Source: Brachypterus glaber
Lineage: Eukaryota; Arthropoda; Insecta; Coleoptera; Kateretidae
DNA length: 64,000 bases
Reading direction: 5' to 3'
NCBI GenBank assembly: GCA_958510825.1
Contig: OY294049.1
Span: 27,114,986 to 27,178,985 of the forward strand
Notes under the pieces: model-generated
Databases searched by the model: none
What the model saw: only the letters and a program-made list of their open reading frames with translations
Told to the model about the DNA's origin: nothing
Shown here: positions 32,010 to 42,551 of the stretch, piece after piece
Position numbering within the stretch: position 1 is the stretch's first letter
Layout of the letters: every line of letters starts with the position of its first letter
Position numbers and translations under genes: made by a program

Positions 32010-32128
32010 TATATCTTTTGGAAGATCTTGAAATCACCCGCGCCCTTAAACATCAAAAAGACCTTTGTATCAATAACCAGGTAAAGCTTAACAATAATTT
32101 CAAACCTCTTTTTAAAAATTTAATTTAA
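32010..32128 (+). pseudogene. Penelope-like element C-terminal coding tail, right copy
   Basis: Mirror copy of 31640-31808. From the gap edge LLEDLEITRALKHQKDL is followed by NNQVKLNNN and a TAA at 32126-32128. One substitution near 32013 distinguishes it from the left copy. Only about 39 codons lie outside the gap. Confidence 0.45.
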
Positions 32129-32471
32129 TTAAACTGCGCTCTTGATACCTTGTTTTTAACCGCTGCTCACTGCTTCTCACAATAATTTTTATCAGTCAGT
32201 ATTTGTTTACACATCGATCGCGCCTTATTTTAATTTTAATTTAGTTCTTAACAGTTTCTATTGTGTAATTTTTATAATTTATGTTTTATTTGTTATAATT
32301 TATTATGTGTACAATTAGTTTTTATGCAATTTTGTCCAGGCACTGACAAGTAAGTAGAAAAACTTTTTTAAAATTTTTTAAAAACTTTTTAAAAAACTTT
32401 TTAAAACCCAACCCCTAAAATTAATAACCCCATTTTCACCGTATTTATGCCCCCCTTTTTCTTACTTTTCA

Positions 32472-32520
32472 GTGCCAGCCCTGATGATGAATCGATAACG
32501 ATTTGAAAGGCCTTGGCAGA
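32472..32520 (+). ncRNA. Hammerhead-ribozyme-like motif downstream of the Penelope-like ORF
   Basis: CTGATGA (32481-32487) is followed by a stem AATCG-ATAA-CGATT (32491-32503), then GAAA (32505-32508) and the self-complementary AGGCCT (32508-32513). GGC (32515-32517) can pair with GCC just before CTGATGA, closing stem I. This reproduces the hammerhead order with stem III so short that only a dimer could fold. The UG between core and stem II and a U at the cleavage position are departures. Penelope-like elements are known to carry hammerheads in their terminal repeats. The mirror copy is at 31239-31287 on the minus strand. Confidence 0.4.
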
Positions 32521-32639
32521 TTTTTTAATGAAATTATACCGTCAAATACAAAAATCTTCGTAGTCAAATTAAAAGTACTTGATAAAATAGAGAAGTATTT
32601 AAATTATTTATATATTGTATAGTCACTGTCAGTTGCATT

Positions 32640-32855
32640 CAGTAGATCTTCGTACTGGCTAGAAAACGATGTAAGAGGACATTCCATAGCTATGTGATAG
32701 ATTGTCTATCGGCGCCACATTCGCATTGAGCTATTGGAGCTGTATTTCATTTAAACATTGAATTAGCACAACGACCGTGCTCTGTTCATATTCGATTTCG
32801 GTAAGACCACGTTTTACGGGGCAAATCAAAGCCAGGAGGTTTTTGTGTTATTGGA
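32640..32855 (-). pseudogene. LINE ORF2 C-terminal fragment with three stop codons
   Basis: In one minus-strand frame the codons read PGFDLPRKTWSYRNRI, stop, TEHGRCANSMFK, stop, NTAPIAQCECGADRQSIT, stop, then LLHRF. The order LPGFDLPRxxW, RxxxGRC, CxCGAxxQ is the Cys/His end region of several insect LINE RT proteins. Three stops in an otherwise colinear frame mark an old copy. The plus-strand ORF at 32777-32989 is its shadow. Confidence 0.65.
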
Positions 32856-33755
32856 ATGGATCGGGATTTTACAGGTTCAAAAAGTCTGCTGTAACGAAAG
32901 GAGGATTTCTTCTTAGTCTGTTTAAATCAATAAAAAATTCTAACAAAAAAAATGAACCGAACTCTATGTCTCTAAAAAGTAAAAAATAAAAAGACGGTGC
33001 CGTCATTTCTTAAGTTACTAAACATTATTTTTGTTGCTAAATTGTTTGCTGTGTAATTGGCACCGACTTATTTTATTTTATTTTTTAGAGCCATAGAAGT
33101 CGGTTCACTTTTTTTTATTAAAATTTTAGAGTTTTTACTTTTTTACCACTTGTAGTTTTGTAACGTCATCTAAGCTAAATTATAGTTATCCGTCCATTAT
33201 GGCAAGCTGCTGACCCCACAATTTTTTTATTTTAAATGAATCTAGTAATATTTATATTTCAGCGCCAAAAAGTCCAACTAACCCTATTTTAAATAAATAC
33301 CAAAGAAATCTTTGTTAAAACTTTTAAACGCTTAAAAGCGTTAAGTAATAATCAAATAACACCTTATGGTATAATCACAAATTTTATCATTTTCTCTTGG
33401 TATTTTAATATAACAGGTCCACAGAATCAAGTTTATCGGCACTTAAAAGATTTAACGTAATATTTAAGTAACCCCTTAATTGAGTTATCAGGTTTATTAC
33501 AGTTATCCGACATTTCTCTAAAAAAATTGTGTATTTGGTTATTGTTGATGTCGTTTATAAGTAAAATTGCGTTAACATTATTACATTTATCTTATCTGGC
33601 TTATCCGGCATTATCCGAGCGTCAAATTGAAACGGGATCACCTCATGAATGTCCTCCTTAAGTTGCAAAAAAAAAACAGTCACACGTCAAATTGATAACC
33701 TCCTCCTTCATGTAAGTATCTTTCCTGGTGTGCGACTGTCTAATTTGAAAAATAT
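32856..33755. other. Unassigned spacer
   Basis: A+T-rich. CAGTCACACGTCAAATTGA at 33679 and a near-complement at 33727-33750 form a short inverted repeat just outside the piggyBac element. No gene seen. Confidence 0.4.
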
Positions 33756-36195
33756 CACTCGTGTGCGGACCCGTAATTTTGTTAATTTTTAACATATTTT
33801 TACGCCACAAATAGCTTTATAAATTTCTTAATCATCTTTATGTAATAATTTGTAAGAAACCGTGTAAATCTCCGAGGGCATGTGCCGCACACAAGTAATA
33901 CGATATTCTTTATGTGCGGGAGAGGTCCCCGGGGACTCTTACTATATTTAAGCAAAAAAAATGGATTTACTTATAATAATATTAGTATCAATGTTACCAT
34001 TGCTTTTTAAATTATACATGAATCATTGACAACAGTTGCTAAGAACTTAAAAAAATAATAGTAATTGTTTATTTCTTCAAAGAAATGTTTTTGACTTAAT
34101 GTTATAATTTTACAAACGTTAATATGGAGGAAACCGATACTGGTAGTGAAATAACGGATATAGAGCTTTTGGAAAGTGAAGTTAGTAATAATCCATTTGA
34201 TAGTGATGATTCTTTAGCTGATCAAACCTATGAACCTGAAGAAAGTGATTCTAATGATGACGATGACGACGGCGATGATGACGGCAATGACGACGGCGAT
34301 GACGACGGCGGTGACAATAATAACGATACAGATAACGATGACCCTCTTGAATGGCACCGTACGTTAATAAAACCTTTTGATTTTGACCTACATGAAGAAA
34401 ACTGTACAGTTAATAGAATTTTTGATACTGAAACGGTTAAACCTATAGATATATTTAACTGTTTTGTTACTGATGAAGTAGTTGATGTTATAGTTCTGCA
34501 AACCAATCTTTATGCGAATCAAGAGCTAAGAAAGCCCCAGAGAAATAATTCCAGAATTAAATTGTGGAAAAACACTGATCCCAACGAGATACGAAAGTTT
34601 TTGGGTATCATTTTGGCAATGGGCCTAAATCAAGTGCCAAAGATAAATGATTATTGGTCCAAAGATCCAATATACCATAATACGTTTATAGCTGAAAGCA
34701 TAACAAGAGACAGATTTCTGCTTTTATTGAGTTATATACATTTTGAAAACAACCAAACAGCAGACACAACAAACAGAATATATAAAATTCAAGCTGTGCT
34801 TTTAAAGCTAATTAAAAATTACCAACTTATGCTAAGTTTAGGGAGAGTGTTAGTGATTGACGAATCAATTATACCCTTTAAAGGTAGACTATTTTTCAGG
34901 CAGTACATCAAAAACAAAAGGCATAAGTTTGGAGTTAAATTATATAAATTATGTTCACCAGAGGGTTACACTTTTGATGTAAATATATATATACAGGAAA
35001 AGGCACAAAAAATAAATTGGGACATTCTCATTCTGTGGTTTTAAGTCTGCTAGAGAATGTCGAACCTCAAGAAGGACGTATTTTATACGCAGACACATAT
35101 TACTCTGGCATTCTATTGGTAAAAAATTTGTATGCTAAAAAAAATTATTTATTGCGGTACCCTAAGGTCGGATAGAAAAGGCATTCCTGAAAAACTAAAG
35201 AAAAAGAAATTGGAAAAAGGTGGAATTTATGGCCTTGAGAAAGACAATATTAAAATCATAAAGTGGAAGGATAAAAGAGATGTTTTAATGATTACTTCCA
35301 ATCCATCTCATCAGGATATTCTGACAGCAACAAGAAAACAAAATAGAAATAATGAAGACATAATGAAGCCTCAACCAATAATAGAATACAATAATGCCAA
35401 AAAAGGTGTAGATTTTAGCGATCAGATGGCATCGTATAACAGTATTCTACGCAGAAGTAACAATTGGTATAGAAAAGTAATGTTTGAACTTCTGCTTGGA
35501 ACCACTGTTGTTAACGCCTGGATAATTTATAAGTTGATAACTAACAAAAAAATTCAAATAACAGACTTTCAAAAGCAATTAGCTTACTCATTAACACAGC
35601 CTTTACCCGAACAAAGATCCGAGAAAAGAAAACGTACACATACTTTTAAAAAACCAAGTGGACCCGGAAGAAAGCTCAGAAAGGTCTGCAGGGGTTGCTA
35701 CAGGCTGCTTCGAGAAACAATGTCCAGCAGGGAAGTGGGCAAAAAAGTCTCACGTGTAATAAGCTACTGTGCCGACTGTGAGGGACAGCCGGGATACTGC
35801 CTCGATTGTTTTAATAAAGATCACAACTGATAATATTAAGTTTTTTTATAAAATTCGTTAACTTTAATTGTTTTTAATTTGTTAACTATACATAGTTTTT
35901 AATCCAACATTGTGTTCAAAAAAATATTTTTATTTATGTAGAGTACTTTATACATATAATTCATTGCATTCGAGGACTGCTGTAAACATAGACTTACCTA
36001 ATATCCTACTACATAAATATACTATTTAAATAATTAAAATGTATTATTTAAAGAAAAAAAAATGGTATATTTTAACTTCTGCATACAGGTCCCCGGGGAC
36101 CTGTACCGCACCACAGACATGTTTGCTTACAAGCCTTCGGGGACCTGTACCGCACCTCAAGAATACAATCAAAATATGCGTCCGCAGCCAACGTG
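33756..36195 (+). mobile_element. piggyBac-type DNA transposon (2.44 kb)
   Basis: The left end CACTCGTGTGCGGACCCGTA (33756) matches the complement of the right end, which reads CACGTTGGCTGCGGACGCAT from 36195 inwards. TTAA, the piggyBac target, follows at 36196-36199, but the left flank is ATAT, not TTAA. Subterminal inverted motifs GTGCGG and AGGTCCCCGGGGAC occur near 33915 and twice near 36090-36160. A transposase gene fills the middle. Size and layout are those of a full-length piggyBac. Confidence 0.85.
34124..35830 (+). pseudogene. piggyBac transposase, two frameshifts
   Basis: The ATG at 34124 opens 306 codons: an acidic N-terminus (D/E/N-rich, residues 1-75), then the DDE_Tnp_1_7 domain with VLVIDES (first catalytic Asp, residue 246) and IPFKGR. 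An extra TA in the tract at 34982-34993 shifts the frame. The lost text continues as GHSHSVVLSLLENV and ILYADTYYSG (second Asp). A second shift near 35150 leads into the last 232 codons with KKGVDFSDQM (third Asp), WYRKVMFELL, and a C-terminal cysteine-rich finger (CRGC, CADCEGQPGYCLDC). All three catalytic Asp positions survive, so loss of function is recent and due to indels. The enzyme would cut and join at TTAA. Confidence 0.93.
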
Positions 36196-36199
36196 TTAA
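36196..36199. repeat. TTAA target site at the piggyBac right end
   Basis: TTAA directly abuts the right terminus. The matching left TTAA is absent. Confidence 0.75.
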
Positions 36200-36967
36200 C
36201 AGACAGACATTTTTTGCAGAAATTAATATTAAAGTAGAAGACAGTAGAAGAAATTATGTTAATAGTGCAATATGTAACAAGAAATTGAGAGCTAATATTT
36301 TTTGACAGTTTTATTAAATTTTTTTAAAACAATTCGTTAAATATTTTATTTATTTTTCTTTGTTTATTGCTTAGTTTTTTGATTTATAGGAACCCCAAAT
36401 AGCTAAAACTTCTAAATAAATATTGAATGTAAACCTTATTTTCTATATCTTTAAAAATGTATAAGCGTTTTTGTTTTTCAATTTCCTATGGAATTGCTCT
36501 ACCACAACACAAATAAAGCAATTTCTTTACAATTTTTCCCCGGAAAATAACCATATATTCCTCTTTGTATGTGTCCCGGTATATGCATGTAAATCAAATC
36601 TTGGCTTTTGGGACCTTCAAGTGAAGTTAGGTACATCTGGGACTAAAAACCTACGTCAAGACTTCCAACATAAAAATTTGATTATCAAATGCAAATATCC
36701 ATACCCTTCAATATGATAACCATATAAAGCTTTAAAAAATGTAGCCAACGGCTAGCCAAGGCTGTTTGTATTAAATGAAATCGCAGACGGCAGCTATTTT
36801 TAAGTGAAAACAAACGATCTGCTTAAATATGTAATGTAAGGGCCATTTCGAATAAAAAACTCGACAAAGTTTTTCTTGTCCATGATGGAACAAAAAATAA
36901 AATACATGTATGTATGTGTGAATAACTTAGAACCGATTTCAAATGGTTAAAATGCATTCAATTATGA
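36200..36967. other. Unassigned spacer
   Basis: No domain in the ORF at 36471-36716. Nothing recognised. Confidence 0.4.
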
Positions 36968-37025
36968 ATTTTACGTAATTTTAATCATAAAAACTAAAGC
37001 CTTAAAGCAAAAAATTAAAAAAAGG
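36968..37025. repeat. 58-bp direct repeat, left copy
   Basis: ACGTAATTTTAATCATAAAA and the rest match 38378-38437 with only a few changes, same orientation, 1.41 kb apart. The interval holds a LINE tail and a MITE. It may be a long duplication from an insertion or a dispersed repeat. Confidence 0.7.
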
Positions 37026-37321
37026 ATGTCGCACTATGTCGTATTCGGGGTCTAAAAGTGACCAAAACCTATCAGATGAAGTTGGGCATAGAATGAAATT
37101 TTTTACTAACAATTATTATATGGACTTTCCTTTATTACGCTTGGCTATTTTTTTGTTAATTGAAAATGCTTTGTAAGACAGTGGCGTACTTTTTTTCCAA
37201 CCAGTGCAAAAAATTCAAATTTCATTCTGTAAACTTGCACTTACTTTATTTGCTGCAATTTCTGTATATTTACTACTTAAAACACTATATTTGGTGTAAT
37301 GCTTAAAAATACATTGTTTTT

Positions 37322-37440
37322 GAGATAGATAGATAGATAGATACAGTACTTTATTGATCAAGTCAAAGGGCTATCGACCGAGGTCCTTCCGCCCAACATT
37401 TTCACAAAATATATATATTTATAAAATTAACAATTTTTTT
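37322..37440 (-). mobile_element. LINE 3' end with (ATCT)n tail
   Basis: On the minus strand GGCGGAAGGACCTCGGTCGA and ATAGCCCTTTGACTTG lead into ATCAATAAAGTACTGT and five ATCT repeats. That is a polyadenylation-like signal and simple tail of a Jockey-type LINE. No coding part remains. Confidence 0.7.
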
Positions 37441-37453
37441 TTTTAGAAAATTA

Positions 37454-38112
37454 TACAGGGTGATCCATAACTGGCATGCCAAAATTTAAGAGGGGATTCT
37501 AGAACCAAAAATATAAAAAAAGTTCCTGTAAAGGTTGGTCCGGAAATGAGCCCTAAGGGATCTAGGGCCCTTTAAAATTGTAATAAAAATAAGGTTTTTA
37601 ATTAATAACTCGGGTACCGTTTAAGCTAGAGCGGCGAGCTTTTGCATGTATACTAGTATTAAGAAGGGCAATAAGTTTATGTTAATTTATTTTTTTAATT
37701 TATCCAGAGGCGTGCCCAGGCGGACAAAATATATGAGGCTTAAAACATTTTTGCCCCAAACTTTTCTATGTGTATGTTTTTTGGATTTGTTGTAAAAAAT
37801 ATAGATTTCTAGAGTAAAAATACATATAAAATATCATATAGTGTAACACTGTAGGAGCAACCGTTATCAAAAAAAAATGCAATTAAGAGGAAGTAACATT
37901 TTGTGCCACCAAAAACGTTACTTTTTAAAAGGCTATTACTCCTTTAATATTAAATTTAGGTGTTTTGGTGTATAATACTTTTTTCCTCAGTTTTAAATGA
38001 AGAATCACCCTGCAGCATTAAAATTTTATTGGTGCTTTTTTTTGTTCCCCATTCAATACGTCATCTTCGAAGGGCCGTAGCTCCCTTAGGGCTCATTTCC
38101 GGACCAACCTTT
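37454..38112. mobile_element. MITE with TACAGGGTG terminus, copy 2 (right end truncated)
   Basis: TACAGGGTGATCCATAACTG opens it. The interior is colinear with 19974-20638 (shared AGGAAGTAACATTTTGTGCC and GGCTATTACTCCTTTAATAT). The right end stops after TTGGTCCGGAAATGAG (reverse strand) without the last ~60 bp, where a different ORF-bearing sequence begins. Confidence 0.85.
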
Positions 38113-38308
38113 ATATCAGATCAAAGTTTTTGTCATTTTTGGAGAATCTATTGGAGAGTTCTTCTAAACGTAGTAAAATTGGTTTAATGTTGGTTTCTTC
38201 GTAGAGTAGAGGGTTTGGAGGTTTGTGTAATGGGTTCTGCGGATGTCTCATTTTGGTGATTTTCCTTAGACAGCTAGTTTCTGCTACTTGTATCGCTTTT
38301 TTAGCCAT
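38111..38308 (-). CDS. Short unidentified ORF abutting a MITE
   Basis: The 65-codon frame starts MAKKAIQVAETSCLRKITKM and is rich in P, N, K and L. It ends where the MITE begins, so its 3' part may have been cut off by that insertion. I recognise no domain; it could be the start of a transposon ORF. Low confidence. Confidence 0.2.
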   Translation of the reverse strand: MAKKAIQVAETSCLRKITKMRHPQNPLHKPPNPLLYEETNIKPILLRLEELSNRFSKNDKNFDLI

Positions 38309-38377
38309 AAAGATTTAATAATAAATTACAAATAATATGGAATTCGGGCACTTACAGGGCGAATTAAATTAAAACTA

Positions 38378-38437
38378 TTTTTACGTAATTTTATTCATAA
38401 AAACTAAGTCCTTAAAGCAAAAAAATTAAAAAAAGCA
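38378..38437. repeat. 58-bp direct repeat, right copy
   Basis: Partner of 36968-37025. Confidence 0.7.
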
Positions 38438-38629
38438 CGAGGTTAGTAACTCAAACAACTCTTCAACTGTGAATAAAAAAAAACATCTTAAATCCTTAAT
38501 TTTAACTAAGAATTTTTGGATCAAAATGTGGCCTGCAATAGCGAAATATTTGAGTTATAATATAACATATATAATACACTGCCCAGTAAAAAGACTTTCC
38601 CATTTTTTAACTCCGCGCGTAAAATGGAT

Positions 38630-39130
38630 TTTTTATTATTAGATTCACTTTTTCACAGCAACCTCAAAAACCCCAATATACTAATTTTTACGAAACTACC
38701 CCCTGCCCATCAGGGGATGAAGTTATATTTTTTTATTACAAATTTACTTTCAGTATCCTCAAAAACCTCAATATACCAATTTTAACGAAAACTACCCTCC
38801 GCCCCTCTGGGGGTGGAGTTTGATTTTTTTTTATTATCAGATTCACTTTCCGCAACCTTGAAAACCTTAACATACCAATTTTCACAAAAACTACTGAAAT
38901 TAGAAAAAAAAATATTATCATATTCAGTTTTTTCGTCCCCTCGGTCGTCCCCAAAAACCCCTATACCAATTTTGACTGACGAAAATATTTAAAAATATTT
39001 ACCCACTCACCCCTGTGGGGGTAAAGTTAGAAACTTTTTATTGTCAGATTCAATTTCAGCAACTTCGAAAGCCCATATATAGCAGTTTTTAAATTTTTGT
39101 AAAAAAATGTATTTTTCCCCACCCCAATCT
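38630..39130. repeat. Degenerate tandem repeat, unit ~100 bp
   Basis: About five copies of a unit with ATTATTAGATTCACTTT, CAACCTCAAAAACC, AATATACCAATTTTAACGAA and CCCCTCTGGGGGTGGAGTT begin near 38640, 38742, 38838, 38920 and 39040. The copies have diverged strongly. Confidence 0.8.
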
Positions 39131-39359
39131 TCACCAAGAACAATCTCAAGCAAGAACTTTTGGTAAAATATCTATATGCCACATTTCAAGTCTATAGCTT
39201 AAATCATTATTAAGATATCGTAGATACAAGATTTCCCAGACAGAACCACTAATCGACCGATAATTTTTTTTTGCTTGAAATTTATTTATATAGACATAAA
39301 AAGTCATAAACGCAAAAATAAGCAAAAAAAGACATTCGAATTTTTTTGCATTTTGAAAA

Positions 39360-40465
39360 ATTTTAAAATGGGAACTGGAAATTTCGAAGCAAAAAATTAA
39401 ACATTTTCACAAATGACCTAAAAACTTCAGAATATAGTCTTTATGTACTACTTAAAATCAACTAAACTCGGCTTTATTAACACCTCAAAAAAGCGCGGAA
39501 ATACCATAAAATCGTGTTTCGTGAGCAAATATCAGACAAAAAAAAAATAAAAATATTAGAGTATATTTCCTACTGCCTCGCGAAGGTGCAAGTTTTGGCA
39601 CCTTAGCAAGGGTTCAAACTGATATCAACTAAAATTATCTTTACCTTAAAAATCCCTATTTGGGGATCGAATGTAAAAAAACCAACAATAAAAATAATCG
39701 TTTGACCCAATTTTTTCATAGGGAAATAACCGAAAACACTGGAAATTATGAAGCAAAAAAGTTTCCACAAATGACCTGAAAATTTCAAAATATATTATTT
39801 ATAAACTATTTAAATTATGGTATAAAAATTAACAAAGTTCGGTTTTATTAACACCTCAATAAGGGCGTAAATACCAAAAAATCCTTTTTTTTTTTAATTT
39901 ATACTTTTAAAAATTTTGGCGTAACGATTAATATTTAAAAAAAATGTCTTATTACAAAAATTAAAGAGCATTAAATGATCTTAAGTTTGTTTTTTTAATT
40001 TTTAAAATCGGAAGTTATGAATTTTAGGTTTCTCTTTAATTTTTGTAATAAGAAAGTTTTGAAAAATATTAATCGTTACGCCAAACTTGTCAAAAGTATT
40101 TAAAAAACACGATTTTTTGGTATTTACGTCCTTTTTTAAGGTTTTAATAAAGCCGAATGTTTTTGATTTTAAGTAGTACATAAAGACTATATTCTGAAAT
40201 TTTCAGGTCATTTGTGGGAACGCTTAATTTTTTGCTTCATAATTTCTAGTTTTTTTGGGATTTTCCATAAAAAAATAGGTAAAGCGATAATTTTAATCTT
40301 TAGATTTTTTACTATGTAAAATTTTATCCCTAAATTGGGATTTTTAGGATAGCAAGAATTTTAGTTAACCCAGTTCAAACCCACCGTTGCTATATTTAAG
40401 GTGCCAAAACTTGCACCTTCCCGAGCACCCTCCTGACGCAGTAGTAAATATAGGTTCTCCAATAT
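39360..40465. mobile_element. Fold-back element, family of 44605-47584, truncated
   Basis: AGGTGCAAGTTTTGGCACC (39585) pairs with 40400-40425, and ATGACCTGAAAATTTC (39772) pairs with 40195-40215. The centre is near 39990. 39365-39530 duplicates part of 39735-39890 in direct orientation. The right end stops at CTCCAATAT where the next element starts. The sequence is clearly related to the arms of 44605-47584. Confidence 0.75.
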
Positions 40466-40468
40466 ATC

Positions 40469-42551
40469 GTCGGCTTACAAGTAAAAGGCACTAAGTCACT
40501 TGCAAAAATGGGATTTAAATGGCACTGTAATTAATTTTTGATGATCTATGTAAAGGTAAACCGAACTAACTTCTAGGTGGACTTCCAAGGAAGTTAACCA
40601 CTATACAAAACGCACCAATTTGATTTTGATTAAAATTTTATCTAGCAATAGGCACTAAGTCACTTAGTGCACTTAGTGCGTTTTACTTGTAGATTATTTC
40701 AAATGTTTCTGCACTAAGTGTTTGTTTATTTGCCGAAAAGTGCATTTTTGTAGTGTTGTTTTTCGTTTTCTTTTGGTATTTTACAAGCTAAAATTAAGTT
40801 AAAATGTGTAGTCCTGGTGCCAAAATTTTTGCTTTGTTAAAAAACTCAGGTAAGAGGAAAAATAATTATTGTTTATTTCAGCTTATGTTATTATTTCTAA
40901 AAATGAGTTAATTTATAAAAATATATTTGCTTGAATAATTTATATGATACAATATCGCGTTATTTATTGTACTGACAAACGGATTCAAATTTTGCTATGT
41001 TAAAGTTGATGGAATAGAGACAGAACAGAGACACATAACTTTACCTGTAAAATGACAGTGCTTTTTACGTGTACTTTCGATGCGAAGGTTTAATTTTCAT
41101 TTGCATTGTTTTTTTATTATCAAAACTAAATTTGAAGCGTTCACACTAACTTTAGTTTTTCTTTATATTCTTGTTATTTGTGTAGTAACCAACGATTTAA
41201 GAGCAAAATTAAAAAAAATCTATCGGTTAGTTTTTGTTTATTTAGATTTTTTTGATAAAAATCTGCACCTATTTAATTATTTGTCTATATTATGTTGAAC
41301 TGGGAAAAAAGGAATGCCGGGCGCCGTATAGTTCAAATGGGGGTCGTGGTTTCGTATAAGAAAATCAGTAATGTAGATCAGAGTTCTTTTATTGTAGGAA
41401 GCAGTTTCGAAATACCCAGAGTTAGGTGACCGATGTTATTTATGAACATAAATAAGTTCCTAACTAAAACTAATCTAAATAATTAGGATTTAATAAAAAT
41501 ATATATCAAATAAGACTTACCTAATCACCAGGATAATATTTATTAATAGATAAATATTTTATCCCTAAGGATGACTGTTATAAAAATAGAACTGTATGAA
41601 TCGGTTAGAATGTCAAAGATCCAATACAACAGGTAAACAGGAAGTTCAAGCAAAATATATTGGTAACCTAATTTTCTTATTAATTAGGGTAATTCGACAG
41701 AATGTAAACATAAGTTAAAGAACAGTGTGAAAATATTGTTTTACCACAATATCTCAGCTATTTCTAATTATGTAATAAAAATATTATTAAAAATAAAATA
41801 AAGACTGCTTAATTTTCTACAAAAAAAGTAAATATTATTTTTTAAATCTTTTGCCGTTTTGTCACAATACGCGATTTAAGTTTAAAGTAAAACAAAAAAG
41901 TATAAATTATCCTTTTTATTTATTAAAAATTATCTAAGGAGGCTTATTTTACTGTAAAATGTCAAATTACTTTAAAACACATTATTTTTAATAAATATAA
42001 AGCTAAACTTTTTTGTTTTACTTTAAACTTTATTCGCGTATTGACAAAAGGGCAAAAGATTTTAAAAAAAGGTATTTACTTTTTTGTAGAAAATTAAGCA
42101 ATCTTTGTTTTATATAATAATAATATTTTTATTATAATTGGAAATAGCCGAGATAGAGACAAATAATTGAATAGGTGCAGATTTTTATAAAAAAAATATA
42201 AATAAGAAAAAAAAACTTACTGATGGTTTTTTTTTAATTTTGCTCTTAAATCCTTGGTTACTACATAAATAACAAGAATTCTTCTTCTTTGCCGGCTCAG
42301 TCGAACTGTCTTAGTTCTAGCAAAGTAAGCAGTTTCATATAATTAATATTAATTAATTATTATATAATTTGGAAACGTTCTTTAAACAATCAAAAATTAC
42401 AAACCCTTCTTTTAAAAATCTAGTTTTTGAAAATTTATGTAAACATCTTGTTTTCTACTTTATCCGTTTAATTAACAGAAGGGTTTTAACTTTAAATACT
42501 TGTTATTTATATTATTTTATTGACGTAGTGCTGTTTACTTGTAAGCCGACG
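40469..42551. mobile_element. Fold-back element (~2.08 kb) with GTCGGCTTACAAG termini
   Basis: GTCGGCTTACAAGTAAAAGG (40469) is matched by CTTGTAAGCCGAC at 42538-42550. Inner arms 41160-41290 (GAGCAAAATTAAAAAAAATC, GCACCTATTTAATTATTTGT) pair with 42145-42260, and 41740-41900 pairs with 42000-42160. The centre is near 41950. ACTTAGTGCACTTAGTGCG repeats lie at 40655-40682. ORFs 41080-41298 and 42369-42569 are arm sequence. Confidence 0.7.
41296..41420 (-). repeat. Possible retroelement fragment within the fold-back arm
   Basis: On the minus strand GAACTATACGGCGCCCGGCA follows a candidate polyadenylation site ATAAAAG. GGCGCC next to an LTR-like end can be a primer-binding site, so a solo-LTR boundary is conceivable. 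No partner was found. Confidence 0.25.

Larger units (their letters stand above)
31197..32561. repeat. Long near-identical inverted repeat (552-bp arms) around an assembly gap
   Basis: 31197-31748 is the reverse complement of 32009-32561 with only about four or five differences, mostly homopolymer length. The 200-N gap (31809-32008) sits at its centre. The arms carry the end of a Penelope-like ORF pointing outwards, so this is probably two head-to-head copies of one retroelement end. A misjoined assembly of one copy is the alternative. Confidence 0.85.

Noticed and set aside
31762..32128. ORFs across the N gap
   Set aside because: Most codons are N; only the last ~39-56 codons next to the gap were used.
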